Source: Aptenodytes patagonicus
Lineage: Eukaryota > Chordata > Aves > Sphenisciformes > Spheniscidae
Assembly: GCF_965638725.1 (NCBI RefSeq)
Contig: NC_134962.1
Location: 1,433,501 to 1,497,500 of the forward strand
Reading direction: 5' to 3'
DNA length: 64,000 bases
The position numbers and the translations under genes were made by a program. The notes beneath the pieces were generated by a model. The model did not search any database. It was not told the origin of the DNA and saw only the letters and a list, made by a program, of their open reading frames with translations. Below are positions 35,301 to 47,200 of this stretch, piece after piece; position 1 is the first letter of the stretch, and each line of letters starts with the position of its first letter.

Positions 35301-36900
35301 AAATGGGGACGAGAGGGACACCAAACGGGAGCCCCAAGCCAGCAGAGGAGACAGCAGGAGCAGAAATGGGAGGGAGCCAGGAGGGCTGTGGACACGTCTC
35401 TGTCCCTCCGGGCCCTTCCAGCGCACCCCTGTGCAGCACAGCCCAGTTTTGGGGTGTGCACGGCTGCTGCAGCTGCCTGGTGCCCACTGGCAGTGCTGAC
35501 CCTGATCCAGCCCTGCCACGGAGGTGAAATTTTATTCCTGCCTCCTTAGTATTCACAGCATCCCACGGCAGAGCAAATGCCTGCAGCCAGCACAGCTCAA
35601 GGTGACTCGGAGGTCAGGGAAAAAGCAGCCAGGCAATTTGGGAGCCAGCCACTGGCTCCGCACCGGCGGGGAGGTCCAGCAGTTTGTGAGGACCGGAGGT
35701 GCCTGGCACATTGCGGCCTTCCCTCCCAGCACAGCCAGTCCCTGTGTGCCACGGACGCAGCACCCCGGTGCTCCCCGTGCACACGAGGACGCACAAGCAG
35801 TGCCAGCTGCCTGTGGGGTTTCTGATCCTGCAAACTGCCCCCAGGAGCTGTTGCCACAAGCAAGGCAGGCAGGGCTGGCTCTGCACCCCAGGGCTGGAAA
35901 TCAGCCTCGGCACCGGGGAGGGCTGGAGCCGGCACAGCCAGGCACCGGCGCAGGTCGTTTCCCTCTCACAGGGTGCTGGGTGCCAGGGCAGGCTCAGTGC
36001 CATTGCAGGGGCAGTGGATGCCTGCTTGGGGGCTTGCCGGGGGCTCTTCCAGGTCCCTATTGGGGCTGCATCGCTCCAAGGGTGTTTTATAGCAGAAACC
36101 CCTCTCCCTCCCTCCCAGCCCCAGCCCAGGGTACCAGCTCTGCCCAAAGGCAGCCGGAGGGACAGAGCCCCTGCCTTCCACTAAGACCAGCTGCAGACCC
36201 ACACTGGGAAGAGGCTCAAAACTTTCCTGGTGATAATTGAGATCTAATTATCTTCAGCTAACACCAGGCCGCCGGGGAGACGGGGAAAACCACAGGTGCC
36301 TTGTGATATGGCAACAGCTGGCGCGCTGTGCTGTGGCTCAGGAGCACCAGGAGACTCGCTGTGCTCTGCCTGAATATAAAGCAGAGCACGGAAAGCATGA
36401 AGCAGAGGACTGACAAACTAATTTTTTTCTGGCTGGTGACATGTAAGTGCAAACACGCTGCCTTTTCCTCTCGGTGGTGGTGGCAGCGGCTGACACGGGC
36501 GGGTGGCTGCGCACTTTTACCCTTGTCCCTCTGCACAGAGATCAGATCTGAAGCTCATTTTTTTTTTTTTCCTTCTGCAAATTTCCTTCACCAAGATAGT
36601 TTTATCAAACATGCCTGGAGCCACACAGGACCTGCTCACCTGCAGAGAAAGAGATGGGGTGGTGCCCCCCAAGCAGGCTTTTAAAATGTCAAGGGTGAAA
36701 GAGGTTGGGAGGAGGAGGAGGAGGAGAGTGCTGGGCAGGTGCTCTCCATTCACAGGAACCAAAAATGAGGTGAGCAGCATCATGCTCCTGGAGATGCGTG
36801 CATGCTCCCTCCTAGCCCCAGGAAGGAATGGGGATTTATTTATACCAGCAGGTCCCTGCCCGGGAGGCCTCTGGGAATCACCTGCCCCGGAGCTGTGCAG
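32353..36900. other. Intergenic sequence between TMEM74B and RAD21L1
   Basis: No gene recognised. In human, C20orf202 lies between TMEM74B and RAD21L1. I searched both strands for a short coiled-coil coding exon and found nothing convincing, so it may be absent, strongly diverged or missed. AT-rich patches near 32,925-33,110, 33,690-33,850 and 34,050-34,330 are possible non-coding elements. A poly-T run is at about 36,558-36,571. Confidence 0.45.
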
Positions 36901-36929
36901 CTGCATGCACACGGGGCTCTACAGCTCAA

Positions 36930-37290
36930 TGCAAAAGCGAGCGAAGTCCCCGCAGGGGCCGCGGCCGAGAGCTGCCGCGCTGCCCCCGCAAAGACAGCGA
37001 GGGGCTCCTCCGGCGGACCCCGAGGGGCTGCCGGCTGGGTCCGAGGACAGGGAGCCCGCCCCAGCGAGGGGCAGCGAGGCCGCGCAGCCCGGCAGCCCCC
37101 CGGGAGCAGCGCCAGCCGTCCCGGGCGCCGGGTTCGCTGCAGGGACCGGACCGGTGCTCAGCGCGCGCTCCCGCCGCCGCGCGCCTCCCGCTTCCCCCCC
37201 CCCCCCGCCCCTTTTGGCGGGAGCGCGCAGGGAGCCGCCGGCAGCCGGCTGAGGGGGCTCCGCCGGCCCAGCGCCCCCGCCCCGCGACTG
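36930..37290 (+). promoter_or_regulatory. RAD21L1: CpG island, probable RAD21L1 promoter
   Basis: A compact CpG-dense block (GCCGCGGCCG, GCGCGCTCCCGCCGCCGCGCG and similar) lies about 0.9-1.3 kb upstream of the RAD21L1 start codon. It is immediately followed by the minisatellite. It is the only CpG island near the gene. Because an acceptor-like CTTGGCCCAG abuts the coding exon, a non-coding first exon inside this island is plausible; its donor was not resolved. Confidence 0.45.
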
Positions 37291-37299
37291 ACCCTCAGC

Positions 37300-38112
37300 A
37301 CCCGCTAAATCCCCCTCCAATCCCCTCGGTGCCTCGCTGGGTCCCCTCGTCTCCTCAGGGCCCCACTAAATCTCCCTCCATTTCCTCAGCGCCTGGCTAG
37401 GTCCCTCCATCCCTTCAGGATCCCGCTAAATCCCCACCCCATTGCCTCAGTACCCGCCTGGGTGCCCCGTCCCCTCAGATCCCACTAAGTCCTCCTTGTC
37501 CCCTCGGCGCCCAGTTGTGTCACCCTATCCCCTCGGGTCCTGCTAAATCCTCTCGTCCCCTCAGTGCCTGGCTGGGTCCCTCCTCATCCTCTCAGGTCTC
37601 GATAAATCCCCCCTGTCCCCTCACGGCCTGGCTGGATCCCCCCATCCTCTCAGGCCCCACTAAATCCCCCTGCCCCATACCCTCAGGGTCCCGCCAAATC
37701 CCTCCCCACTCCATCCCCTCAGTGCCCACCTGGGTCCTCCCATCCCCTCAGCACCCAGCCAGATCCCCTCATCCCCTCAGGGTCCCGCTAAATCCCCCCA
37801 TCCCCTCAGTGCCCACTTGGGTCCCCCCGTCCCCTCAGCGCCCAGCCGGATCCCCTCAGGGTCCCGCTAAATCCCCCCGTCCCCTCAGCGCCCGGCTGGG
37901 TCCCCCCGTCCCCTCAGCGCCCAGCCGGATCCCCTCATCCCCTCAGGGTCCCGCTAAATCCCCCCGTCCCCCTCAGCGCCCAGCCGGATCCCCTCATCCC
38001 CTCAGGGTCCTGCTAAATCCCCCCGTCCCCTCATCGCCCAGCCGGATCCCCTCATCCCCTCAGGGTCCCGCTAAATCCCCCCGTCCCCTCAGGTCCTGCT
38101 AAATCCCTCTTC
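37300..38112. repeat. About 58-bp minisatellite upstream of RAD21L1
   Basis: About 14 tandem copies of a C-rich unit with the parts CCCCTCAGCGCCCAGCCGGA, TCCCCTCATCCCCTCAGG and GTCCCGCTAAATCCCCC. The copies on the right (about 37,740-38,110) are nearly identical, while those on the left are more diverged, suggesting recent expansion from the RAD21L1 side. Every unit contains one or more CCCCTCAG segments that resemble a polypyrimidine tract with a 3' splice site. A long open frame through the array is a by-product of its composition and not a gene. Confidence 0.9.
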
Positions 38113-38205
38113 CCACTTTGTGCCCCAGGACCCCTCGCCCGTTGGAAGGGGAAGAGCCCAGGGAGGTGGCAGCAGGTTTGGCCTGTGAGCCTTGGCCCAG
38201 GCGCC

Positions 38206-41200
38206 ATGTTCTACATGCATTTGCTTGTCAACAAGCGTGGGCCGTTGGCCAAAATATGGCTTGCTGCCCACTGGGAGAAGAAGCTCACCAAAGCTCATAT
38301 ATTTGAGTGCAATTTAGAGACTACCATTGAAAAGATCATCTCGCCAAAGGTACGCTATTAAATGATGAGGTATCTTCTGGTAAGTTCTGGGGTAGAGGTG
38401 TACATCTTCTGTAGGGAATGGGACTATTGCTATCGTGGAGACAGACTTCGTAGGACAAATTTGTGGCTATTTCAAAACCAACGTGAGGTAAACTCCTACT
38501 CTGATTTTATTCAGTTCTCACTCGGATAAAATCTCCATCCCGTTAAATGACAGTTATATAAATATTTTACTTGCTATTTTACTCCTGGAGCTCTGTGGCA
38601 TACATTTATGTACAGTGTAAGAAAATGTTACCACAGTATATTCAAATGTATATTTCTGCACACCCATAGAGCTCCAGGGAGCACTCTGTGGGCACCGCTG
38701 GCCGAGGGGTCACGGTACGTGGGTTTGAGCTGCTCATGAGGCAACACGAGCCCGTCAGTGCGGTGTGGTGTGGTAGCACTGGTCTTTTCGGAGACTTTGA
38801 GTACCAGCCGCAGGTATTGTTCAACATAATTTGGGAAATGCTGTTATTTGAGGAAATTGTCTCAAAAAGATTGAAAAGTCAGCTGCTTAACCAAAGTCAA
38901 GGGACTAAGAAAACTGCCGTGAAATTGAACACAGACCGTTGGAGGAGAATGCTTTTGCTGATCTTACAATAAATAACTTTTGACATATTGTAACCACCCT
39001 TCCACTTGCAGTGGACTTCTTCCAGGTCCCCCATTATAAGCCAATAAATAAATAATTAAGCATACGTAGTGCTTATGAGAGACTCTGTATGAACAGTCGC
39101 GGAGGCTGAAGCCCTCTGCATATCACAGATAAGGTATGACTCAAAACAAGCGCAGATGCAGGCAGTCAAGTACCCGTGACTCAGTCCTTGGCCTCGCCAT
39201 TGCAATTGCATCCAAGGGAACAGTGGGGAACGCTTTGCGCTGTCACTAATTGATGGCTCAGGAGATCCAAGGCTTTCAGCTGGTGCAAGCAGATTTTTTT
39301 AATTTTCTCCCTGAAAATACCTGCTTGATATTTGGTAGCCCGAATTTCATTGTCTGTCTTTCATGGGTTATGATTAATAATATTGTTAAAATGATCTTGG
39401 TATTATTTGGAAGTGTTTTCCAAGAGGTACTACTTAAGTACCCTCTACTTTCCCTTGCATGCTGTCCTGTCTAGCATCAGCATGACCACGTTGAGTGTGC
39501 TTGGTGCAGGAAGACCTTGTGTAAATAAGGGCACGGTTATGGCCTTCATTTGTGTAACTAAGGGCATAGGCATGGTGTCTGCTCACTTAAATAACCAAAG
39601 TGTCAAATACTAGGATACGCGCAGCTACTTTCTGTTTCGGGATGTGTTACTCTGTTCGTTGCCAATCAGCTGAGGTGTTTTAGATAAAGTAAGAGCATCA
39701 GTTCAGGACTCACGCTTCGGCATGGCACTGTTTAGGAACAGAAGCAACTAAAAGTTCATGGCTCTCAAAATTCACTTCTGTTTACGATGCTCTATATCAG
39801 TACAAAGCCCTGCTGAATTTCGTAGAGCTCTGTACTGGTGTATTTTAGAAGAACTCTGTTACTGCCGTGTAATATTTTCATTTTAATGTTTTTGCCAAAA
39901 ATGCTAACTCCTGAACAACTTTTTTAAATCATCAAAGTTTACAATAGCTCTGCGAACCTCTGGACACTTACTCCTAGGAGTGGTGCGGATTTACCACAGG
40001 AAAGCAAAGTATCTCTTGGCAGACTGTAGTGAAGCCTTGACAAAAATGAAGACAGCCTTTCGCCCAGGTATGTACAGAATTCTGCCTTTTTCCATCTGTG
40101 TCCTTTACAGCTCTCATTTTAAAAGTTAATTTTGGATATTTCTGTTAAATACACATTATTGATCCCAAAGGAAATTGAACTTATTGGTGCCTGCTGCTGA
40201 TGTGTAGTCTGGCTTAATTGAATGCCATTTCAGGTTTTTGACTCCTTTAAAAGAAGTAGTATCTTAAGTGGTCTTATGAGAAGAAGCTTGAATTCAGCCT
40301 CCGTTGCTAGTTAATTAATTTTAACTTCTGATGACACCAACAACACGTCTAACAGTGTGTAGTGCCAGATCTGACAGTGCGTTTTGAGCTCTAGCCATGT
40401 AGCCAGCGAGAAGGGAGCAGAGATGACTGGATCCTTTTCCAACGGGCTGTACGTTTGTCGTACTTAGGCACCAAATGGGGAGGCACTGTTGTGTAAAAAA
40501 AGGCTAAGAACAGGACACCAGCGTCTGCTGCCAGCCTTAATGTGCTTTGTGACCTGCTCTGTTTGCCAAATAGTGAATATCTACTCTACATTATTCTCAA
40601 GGATACGATCATCATTAATTAGTTAATATTTGTAAACATTTGGAAATCTCTAGAAGAAACACTTAAGATAAGTACACAGTACTATCTGTTTTGAATAGAT
40701 ACTATAGTAGCTTAGAGAGGACTGCACGGCACAAAACCACGACACAACAGTCACAACTGCAAGGGAGACTCCAACTAGATATAAAGGGGGGAAAAATCTC
40801 AGTGGAAGTGGTAAAATGCTGAAACAGGCTGTCCAGGGATGCTGTGGAGTCTCCATCAGCAGAAATAGTCAAAAGTGATCTGACTGAGAAATTAACCCTG
40901 TTTTGAGCAAAAGGTTGGATTAGATGACCTTCAGAAATCCCTTCTCACCCCAGTTGTTCCAGGATTCTCTGATTAGCAGCTATTTGCAGTCTCACTTCAC
41001 AGTTATTTGATGCTGGAGAATAGCGCTATACAGACACTGGAGAGAAAAAGAAAACGCAATAATTCATTTGAAGTGGTGTGAAGGACTCTAGGCTAAATGT
41101 CAGCTGTGAGAATCTTTCAGGGACTTAAAGTAGCTGTTCATAAACCCAGTGTCTTTCAGGTCCAGTAGCAGCAGACTCTTCTGTATCTGCCTGTAAAAAA

Positions 41201-44200
41201 TATGGCCTCTAAAGTATATGTAACCTAAGGATTTAAATTCCACTTTGGAGTCCTGTTGACAAAGTGCCTAAGCTTTACCTTTCTGTTATTTAGAATGGCA
41301 GCAGACCTTCCTGACAGGTTTATAGTCTTATTATACGTACTTGGGAGAACATCGCTTTTATTTTATTGATACTTATTTTGTTATGTTGTTTGTTTCTTTT
41401 AGGGCTTGTTGACCTTCCAGAAGAGAACTTCGAGGCTGCTTATCAGTCCATTACATTACCTGAAGAATTTCATGATTTTGAAACACCACTACCTGATTTA
41501 AAGTAAATGCTTCCCTGGTTCTTATTCATTATTTTAGTATTTTCAGAAGTAAAAGATATCCTTGCTGTTATCTGATCAAGACTTTGATTTGATGACTGAA
41601 TTCTCCTAAATTCTGAGTCAGCTTTACAAGGCTACAGTCACAGGAATTGTGCTTTCGTAGAGTTCCTCAAAGTCCGTTTAATCAACAGACCTTTACAATG
41701 AAATAATGTGTTGAACTTAGACTTCAGGATTTTCTAATTTTAAACTGCCTGAGCGAAGCCTGCAAACAACTTACTGACCTCAAGAGAAGATATAAAAGTT
41801 AGTATAAATCCAGTTGTAAGACCAAGGAAGCTCTGGCTAGTAATCTCGCAATGTTGCACTGTTCCATTGTGTAACTGCATTTAATTTCTGCTCCATTGCT
41901 CTTTGGGGCCGGGGTATTTTATCAGCAGTAGTCAGCTTGGCTCCCGATGAAAAGCCAGTATATTTCTTTGGCTTTTCTGACACGAGTCAGCATTAATGTA
42001 GAAAAACTGATAAAAAGCAGGAGGCCAAGACATGTTTCTGATGGCTCTGATGCCTCCAAAAGTCCAGGACGACAGACTTCCACTGAGGCTTCCTCTGTAC
42101 CTCGTCATAAATACAGTTTGATGGGATCTGTAAATGTTTAGTATTTTGTAAGCACAGCTGTGATGTAATACTATTTATTCAAGTACCTCAGTGTGCTAGC
42201 TCTGTAAAGCGTGCCTTTTCTGCCTACCCAAAGACTCCGTGTGGTTTGATTTACAGATGACGGTGTTACACTAATTAGATGCCTTCTGTGTGACAAGTGT
42301 CCGGTGGATAGCAGGGCTTGGATGTGAACAAACTCACCCAAGCCCAAGTTTACTGGCAAAAGAGAGCGGAGCAACGTGAAATATGGAGAGGAGGATGGGT
42401 CCTTCCCTCCTCCTTATAAATATGTCTGCTGTTTCTTGAGGGGGTTGCTTGCTGAGTATACATCTGGATCATTTGTTCGTGGAGTTCCGGGTGGGGGGAG
42501 TATTTCAAAGTCCGGTTAGCTAAATGCTTTCGCCTCCTCCTGGACCTCTCCCCAGCTATCGGGCTGTTACGGGTATTGCAGATTCAGTCTTCGCTGTACA
42601 ACGTACGTTGGAGATTGCACAGAAACTTTGGCTAGCAAAGAAGGCAGCTGCCTACTTGCTTAGGGGTAGCAATTTTAATAAACATATAGCACCTGTTTTC
42701 CATATGCTTATTTTTAGCTTTTAGGGGAAATTCAAAGCAGTGAATTTTATCAATAAAACCTTAAATGGCTTGAATGCAAATAGCTTTGGGAAACAGTTGT
42801 TCTTTCTCCACAGAAGTGAGGATCAGCTGGGGTACTTTCAATGTCATAGGAAACGGAAGCTGTCTTTTGGGGGTTTATGATAAAATGTCAGGATTGAAGA
42901 CTGTTTAGAAACAAGTTTTCACATTCCAGCTAAATGGTCAATGGGTTTCAGTTCACCCTGTATTTTGTATAATGTTTTTTTCATCAGTGCCATTGATGTT
43001 GCTGAACATTTTACCTTGAATCAGAGCAGAGCTGAAGACATCACACTTACAGAGGATTACAAAAGCGATATACTTCTCTGTGATAGAAACTTTGGTGAGA
43101 GAAGTTGAGAAATTAGAAATGTTCCATAAGGAAAAGTGTGTTTTATGCAAAATTTTGTATAGTCTGAGTCCTTTCCACATGTGAAAAAGCTATTATTAAA
43201 AGTGCATTTGTTTCACATTTGTGCTGATCGGCCCGTCATACCATCTCATGCTTAATTTTTTGTGTAAGTACTCTGCCTAAGTAATACAATATGATATCGG
43301 AGACTGAGAATAAAACCCAACATTTCCTGCTTTTTACTGAATTAGCTAAATTCCATCTGAGGTATGGGATATCTTACAATCTTTTTAAAATTATTTGAAA
43401 AATTAGGAAATGGATAAATATGTGTTTCAAAAAGTCATGCAGATGAAGCATCAGAAATTCTGTGTTTATTCAGAGGAAGAACCAGACGCACTAAGAAAAC
43501 AGAGGTTCTTTGACGGCGGCATCTTAATGAGCAGTAACAGTCTTGTGGCTGATCGGAACTCTGCGAGCGTGAATGGAGACAAGTCTGCACTGCGTGAAGA
43601 CACTTACTGTTTTCAGCACGACTGTTTTGGAGATGAGGAGGATGCTGCCGATATGATTGGTAGGGTTTACCGCAGATAGACAGAATTACTTTCATTCCAA
43701 ATATTCTTATTCTTACAGGAAAACAAACAAGACAGCATGAAAGCGATTGTTTTCAAACATAGATTCTGTATTTTTTGTTGTTTTCATACTTTCTACTTGT
43801 CACTAAATCTATGATCACTTAGACATTGCCAAGTAAAATTGTATTAAAGAAGATATTTCAGTTTTTTAGAATTAAAGGCATTCAATTTATACTTAATGTT
43901 TACCAATTTAATTTATATTTTCAAAGGTGAAATACTGCAGCATTTTTACCTTTACTGTTGTAATAACAAAGGCAGCAAAGTAGCTTCTACATCTTTATGA
44001 TTTAGAGTATTTACGTAAACTTTTATAGATTTGTACCTTTTAAACAATATCAATATCATACTTTTGAAAGAAAAGGTGGACATCTCAAAATTAAGACTAA
44101 CATTCTCCTTTCTGTACTGCTGAAGGCAGACGTATCATTGACAGCCATCTGTGGAAGCTGAGCTTTTTCTGTTTGCACAGAATTAACCTTAAATAAGTAA

Positions 44201-47200
44201 CATTAGGCGGTATCAGGCTATTTCATGACTACTAAGGCTTACACTGATTAAAACTACGTTTTGTATTTAAGAAATCCTGTTGAGGGATGAGCAAAATGGC
44301 CTGGATAAAGACATTCTTGACATGGAGGAAGAACGTCCTTTGTCACAAGATCTGCCAGAGAACAGCACAGCCAGTGAGTTTGCAGTGTCCGTTCTGTCTT
44401 ACATGAACCCTCTGTTCCTGGATTAATGCCTAAAGTTGCTCACATTCAGCTTTGTGTAATATCCCGTGCCTCTCTCCTTTGTTCAGGTCTTTTGGTTTTT
44501 TCTAATATGCTTCATCCACCATTTTAGGTATAATTTCATTTCATCTAGGGATTCCAGGTTTGCAACTTGACGTTGCTTAGAAACACTTTCATGTCATCTC
44601 CTGTTGGATACGCTGTTGACCCACCCTGCTGCTTAGACCGGGCGATATCCCTTTGTAGAGGAAAGGAAACTGAATGGCTATGCTGTAACTTTGAACTTTA
44701 CCTATGAGTATTTCCGGCTTCATATTTCAGTGACAAATGACACTTTAGTAGTTCATAAAGGTGTTGTTAGTCGTCTTTTGGTTTGATATCGATGAAATTC
44801 ATTTTTGAAGTGTTTCTGGAATTTTTTGTATGTCTTAAACCCTTATATCCCCATCACACTGTTACTTTAAAACTGAGTAATCTGGAACAGCTTTAGAGGG
44901 AAACAGTGGCACTAGTCCTGGTACTACCTGTTCCTTTTATGTTGACAGAAATGTCCGCTCTGCCGTGCAGTTGCCTGGAACTGGAAACAGGTACGTACTG
45001 AAAGGAAACACTTTTCCCCCTAAACACTTTTCGTCGGGTGGGTTTTCCTCCAGATCAGTTCTTCAGTCTGTTCCACCACCCAGTCATACAGGTTCTGGTG
45101 TCAGCAAAGGAAAGCGTGCAGTGCAGAATATGAGCAGCAGCAGTGCCAGTTATTACTGGTTAAAGTGATTGTGAGATTATAGACAAAATCATAGTTTTCG
45201 AATTCTGATCTTTTTTGTCTGATACCATTCTATGTCATGAGATTGAGAAATTCTTCCATCTTCTAAACTTTTTTTTAATTTGGGTTATTTGCTGGGTTTT
45301 CTTATAGTTGAGTCCAACTGCGCAGACACCACCATTAAGAAAGTAAGTCATCTAATGAATGAAACAATACTTTTCTTGAAAGAAGAAGAAGGATTTGTGC
45401 TTGAGCCAGTTGATGATACAGGTCAGAACTTGACCAGTTTCTTGCTGAATGTTTGTGTTACTAGGTTTGCTCTTCCTGTTACTGAAAATATTTGCAAAAC
45501 AGATTATTCCCACTTAGATTTCATCTGCTCCTGCTGTCAGAGTTCTATTTTATGGTAACTATTATAAAAAACCAGTATCAGGTTATTCATCCGACCTGCC
45601 CAAATCTCTGCTTACAGTTTCTTTTACGTACCAAATCAAGTCTTGTTGCTCTGCAGTTCTGCTAGCGGTGCAAGCCCGGCCTATTCATGAGTGTTACTGA
45701 AGTTTCAGCTGAAGAACTTTTACTGCTAGTGACACATCAGTGATTTTTATGTGTAAAATAACAATCTTAAAACTTTCAGGCCTTTGTAAAATTTTGTTTT
45801 GTGAACTTTGAACTTCAATAAGATCCAAAAAGAAAAACGTTTCATTTCTTCTGTGAGTAAACCTAAATGTCACCTATCACATTGGTGGCTATTAGCAAAT
45901 AAACAAGTTCATGTTGACACTAATATTTAGAATACTGGAATTTTCCAGCCTGCCAAAATAATATTCAGGAAGTTATGGCTATATAACCGATCCGTGTCTT
46001 TGTTTTGTGTTTACTACATACATCTTATTTAAATTGCTAAAGGGTTAAACTGACAAATACAGATATTAATTACAAGGTAATGAAACCTGTTGAGTACATC
46101 AGCAGTTCTTGGAACAATTAACTTCCTGATGGATTAAAGATAGCTTATTCAGTCTTGTTGGTATATCATGTGTTCTCATTAAGTCCTCATGTTCCTGGTT
46201 CTTTAGTACAATAGTCATATGTCTTCCGTAATTAAACACACGTGAATTTCCTGTACAAGAATACAAAGAGTATACTTTATGAAAACTTTTGGAGAAATGG
46301 CCCATGCACTTGTACTTTGATTTTCAAGTCTGTGCGGTGTTTCGGGAGGTCAGCAGCCTGTCCGTTTGATTCACAGTGCTTTTTTTTTGTGCCTAAGTGT
46401 TCTGTGAATAGACCTTATTAGACTTTTTTTTTTTTTTTTTTTAATACTTGCTCTATCTAGATGTCACCCAGAGGAAAAAAAATAAAAGAAAGAGGAAGTT
46501 GCTTGTGGATGTAGACAAGGAGCTCAGCTGCAATGCTATATACAACCAACTTAACAACTGCACGGACATCCTTGCTGTGTTAGACCTTGCACCCCCGACA
46601 AAAAAAACAATGATGTGGAAGAAATCAGGAGGCGTGGATAAACTCCTGTCCCACGCTACACAGCCTGTGGTTCATGCTGAGCTGCAAATGGTAAAGATCA
46701 ATTCCTTGTAGGTTTTTGGGCCACTGTCTGGATTATGGGACTGTTGCAATCTAGGATCTAGCTGTGAGAGGTTTTGCAGACTTGGTTTTATGTGAGCTCC
46801 TAGCAAACTGCAGGTGCATCGAACGTATCGTTTTGCAGTCCAGTTCAGTTGGATGCCTGATGATTATTTGCATACTCACCACTAATTGCTTCACCAGAAA
46901 GACCATCTGTAGAGCTCACGGCTTTAATCTCCAGCACTCCAACAACAAGTAAAAAATGACAGAGAGACTTGAGAGCTGACGTTTCATTTCACATACTGGC
47001 ACCTGACTGATTGTACACTAATACACAACTTTTTAGATTTCTGTCCATTTCTTTTCTACTTTCTACTTTGTTTTATTATTTTCTGTTTTGTTTCTGCTCT
47101 GTCATCAATATGAGACCACATCTTTCTTCTACGTTCACTTTAAAGGTACATCCGGCTTAAACATTATTATTATTAGTAGTAGTATATTGTTAATGGCTTT

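Noticed and set aside
37515-38102. 195-codon plus-strand open frame
   Set aside because: It lies wholly inside the 58-bp minisatellite; the Pro/Ser-rich repetitive product is a by-product of the repeat.
37300-38112. CRISPR-like array of repeats
   Set aside because: Units are contiguous degenerate tandem copies without unique spacers, in a vertebrate gene context.
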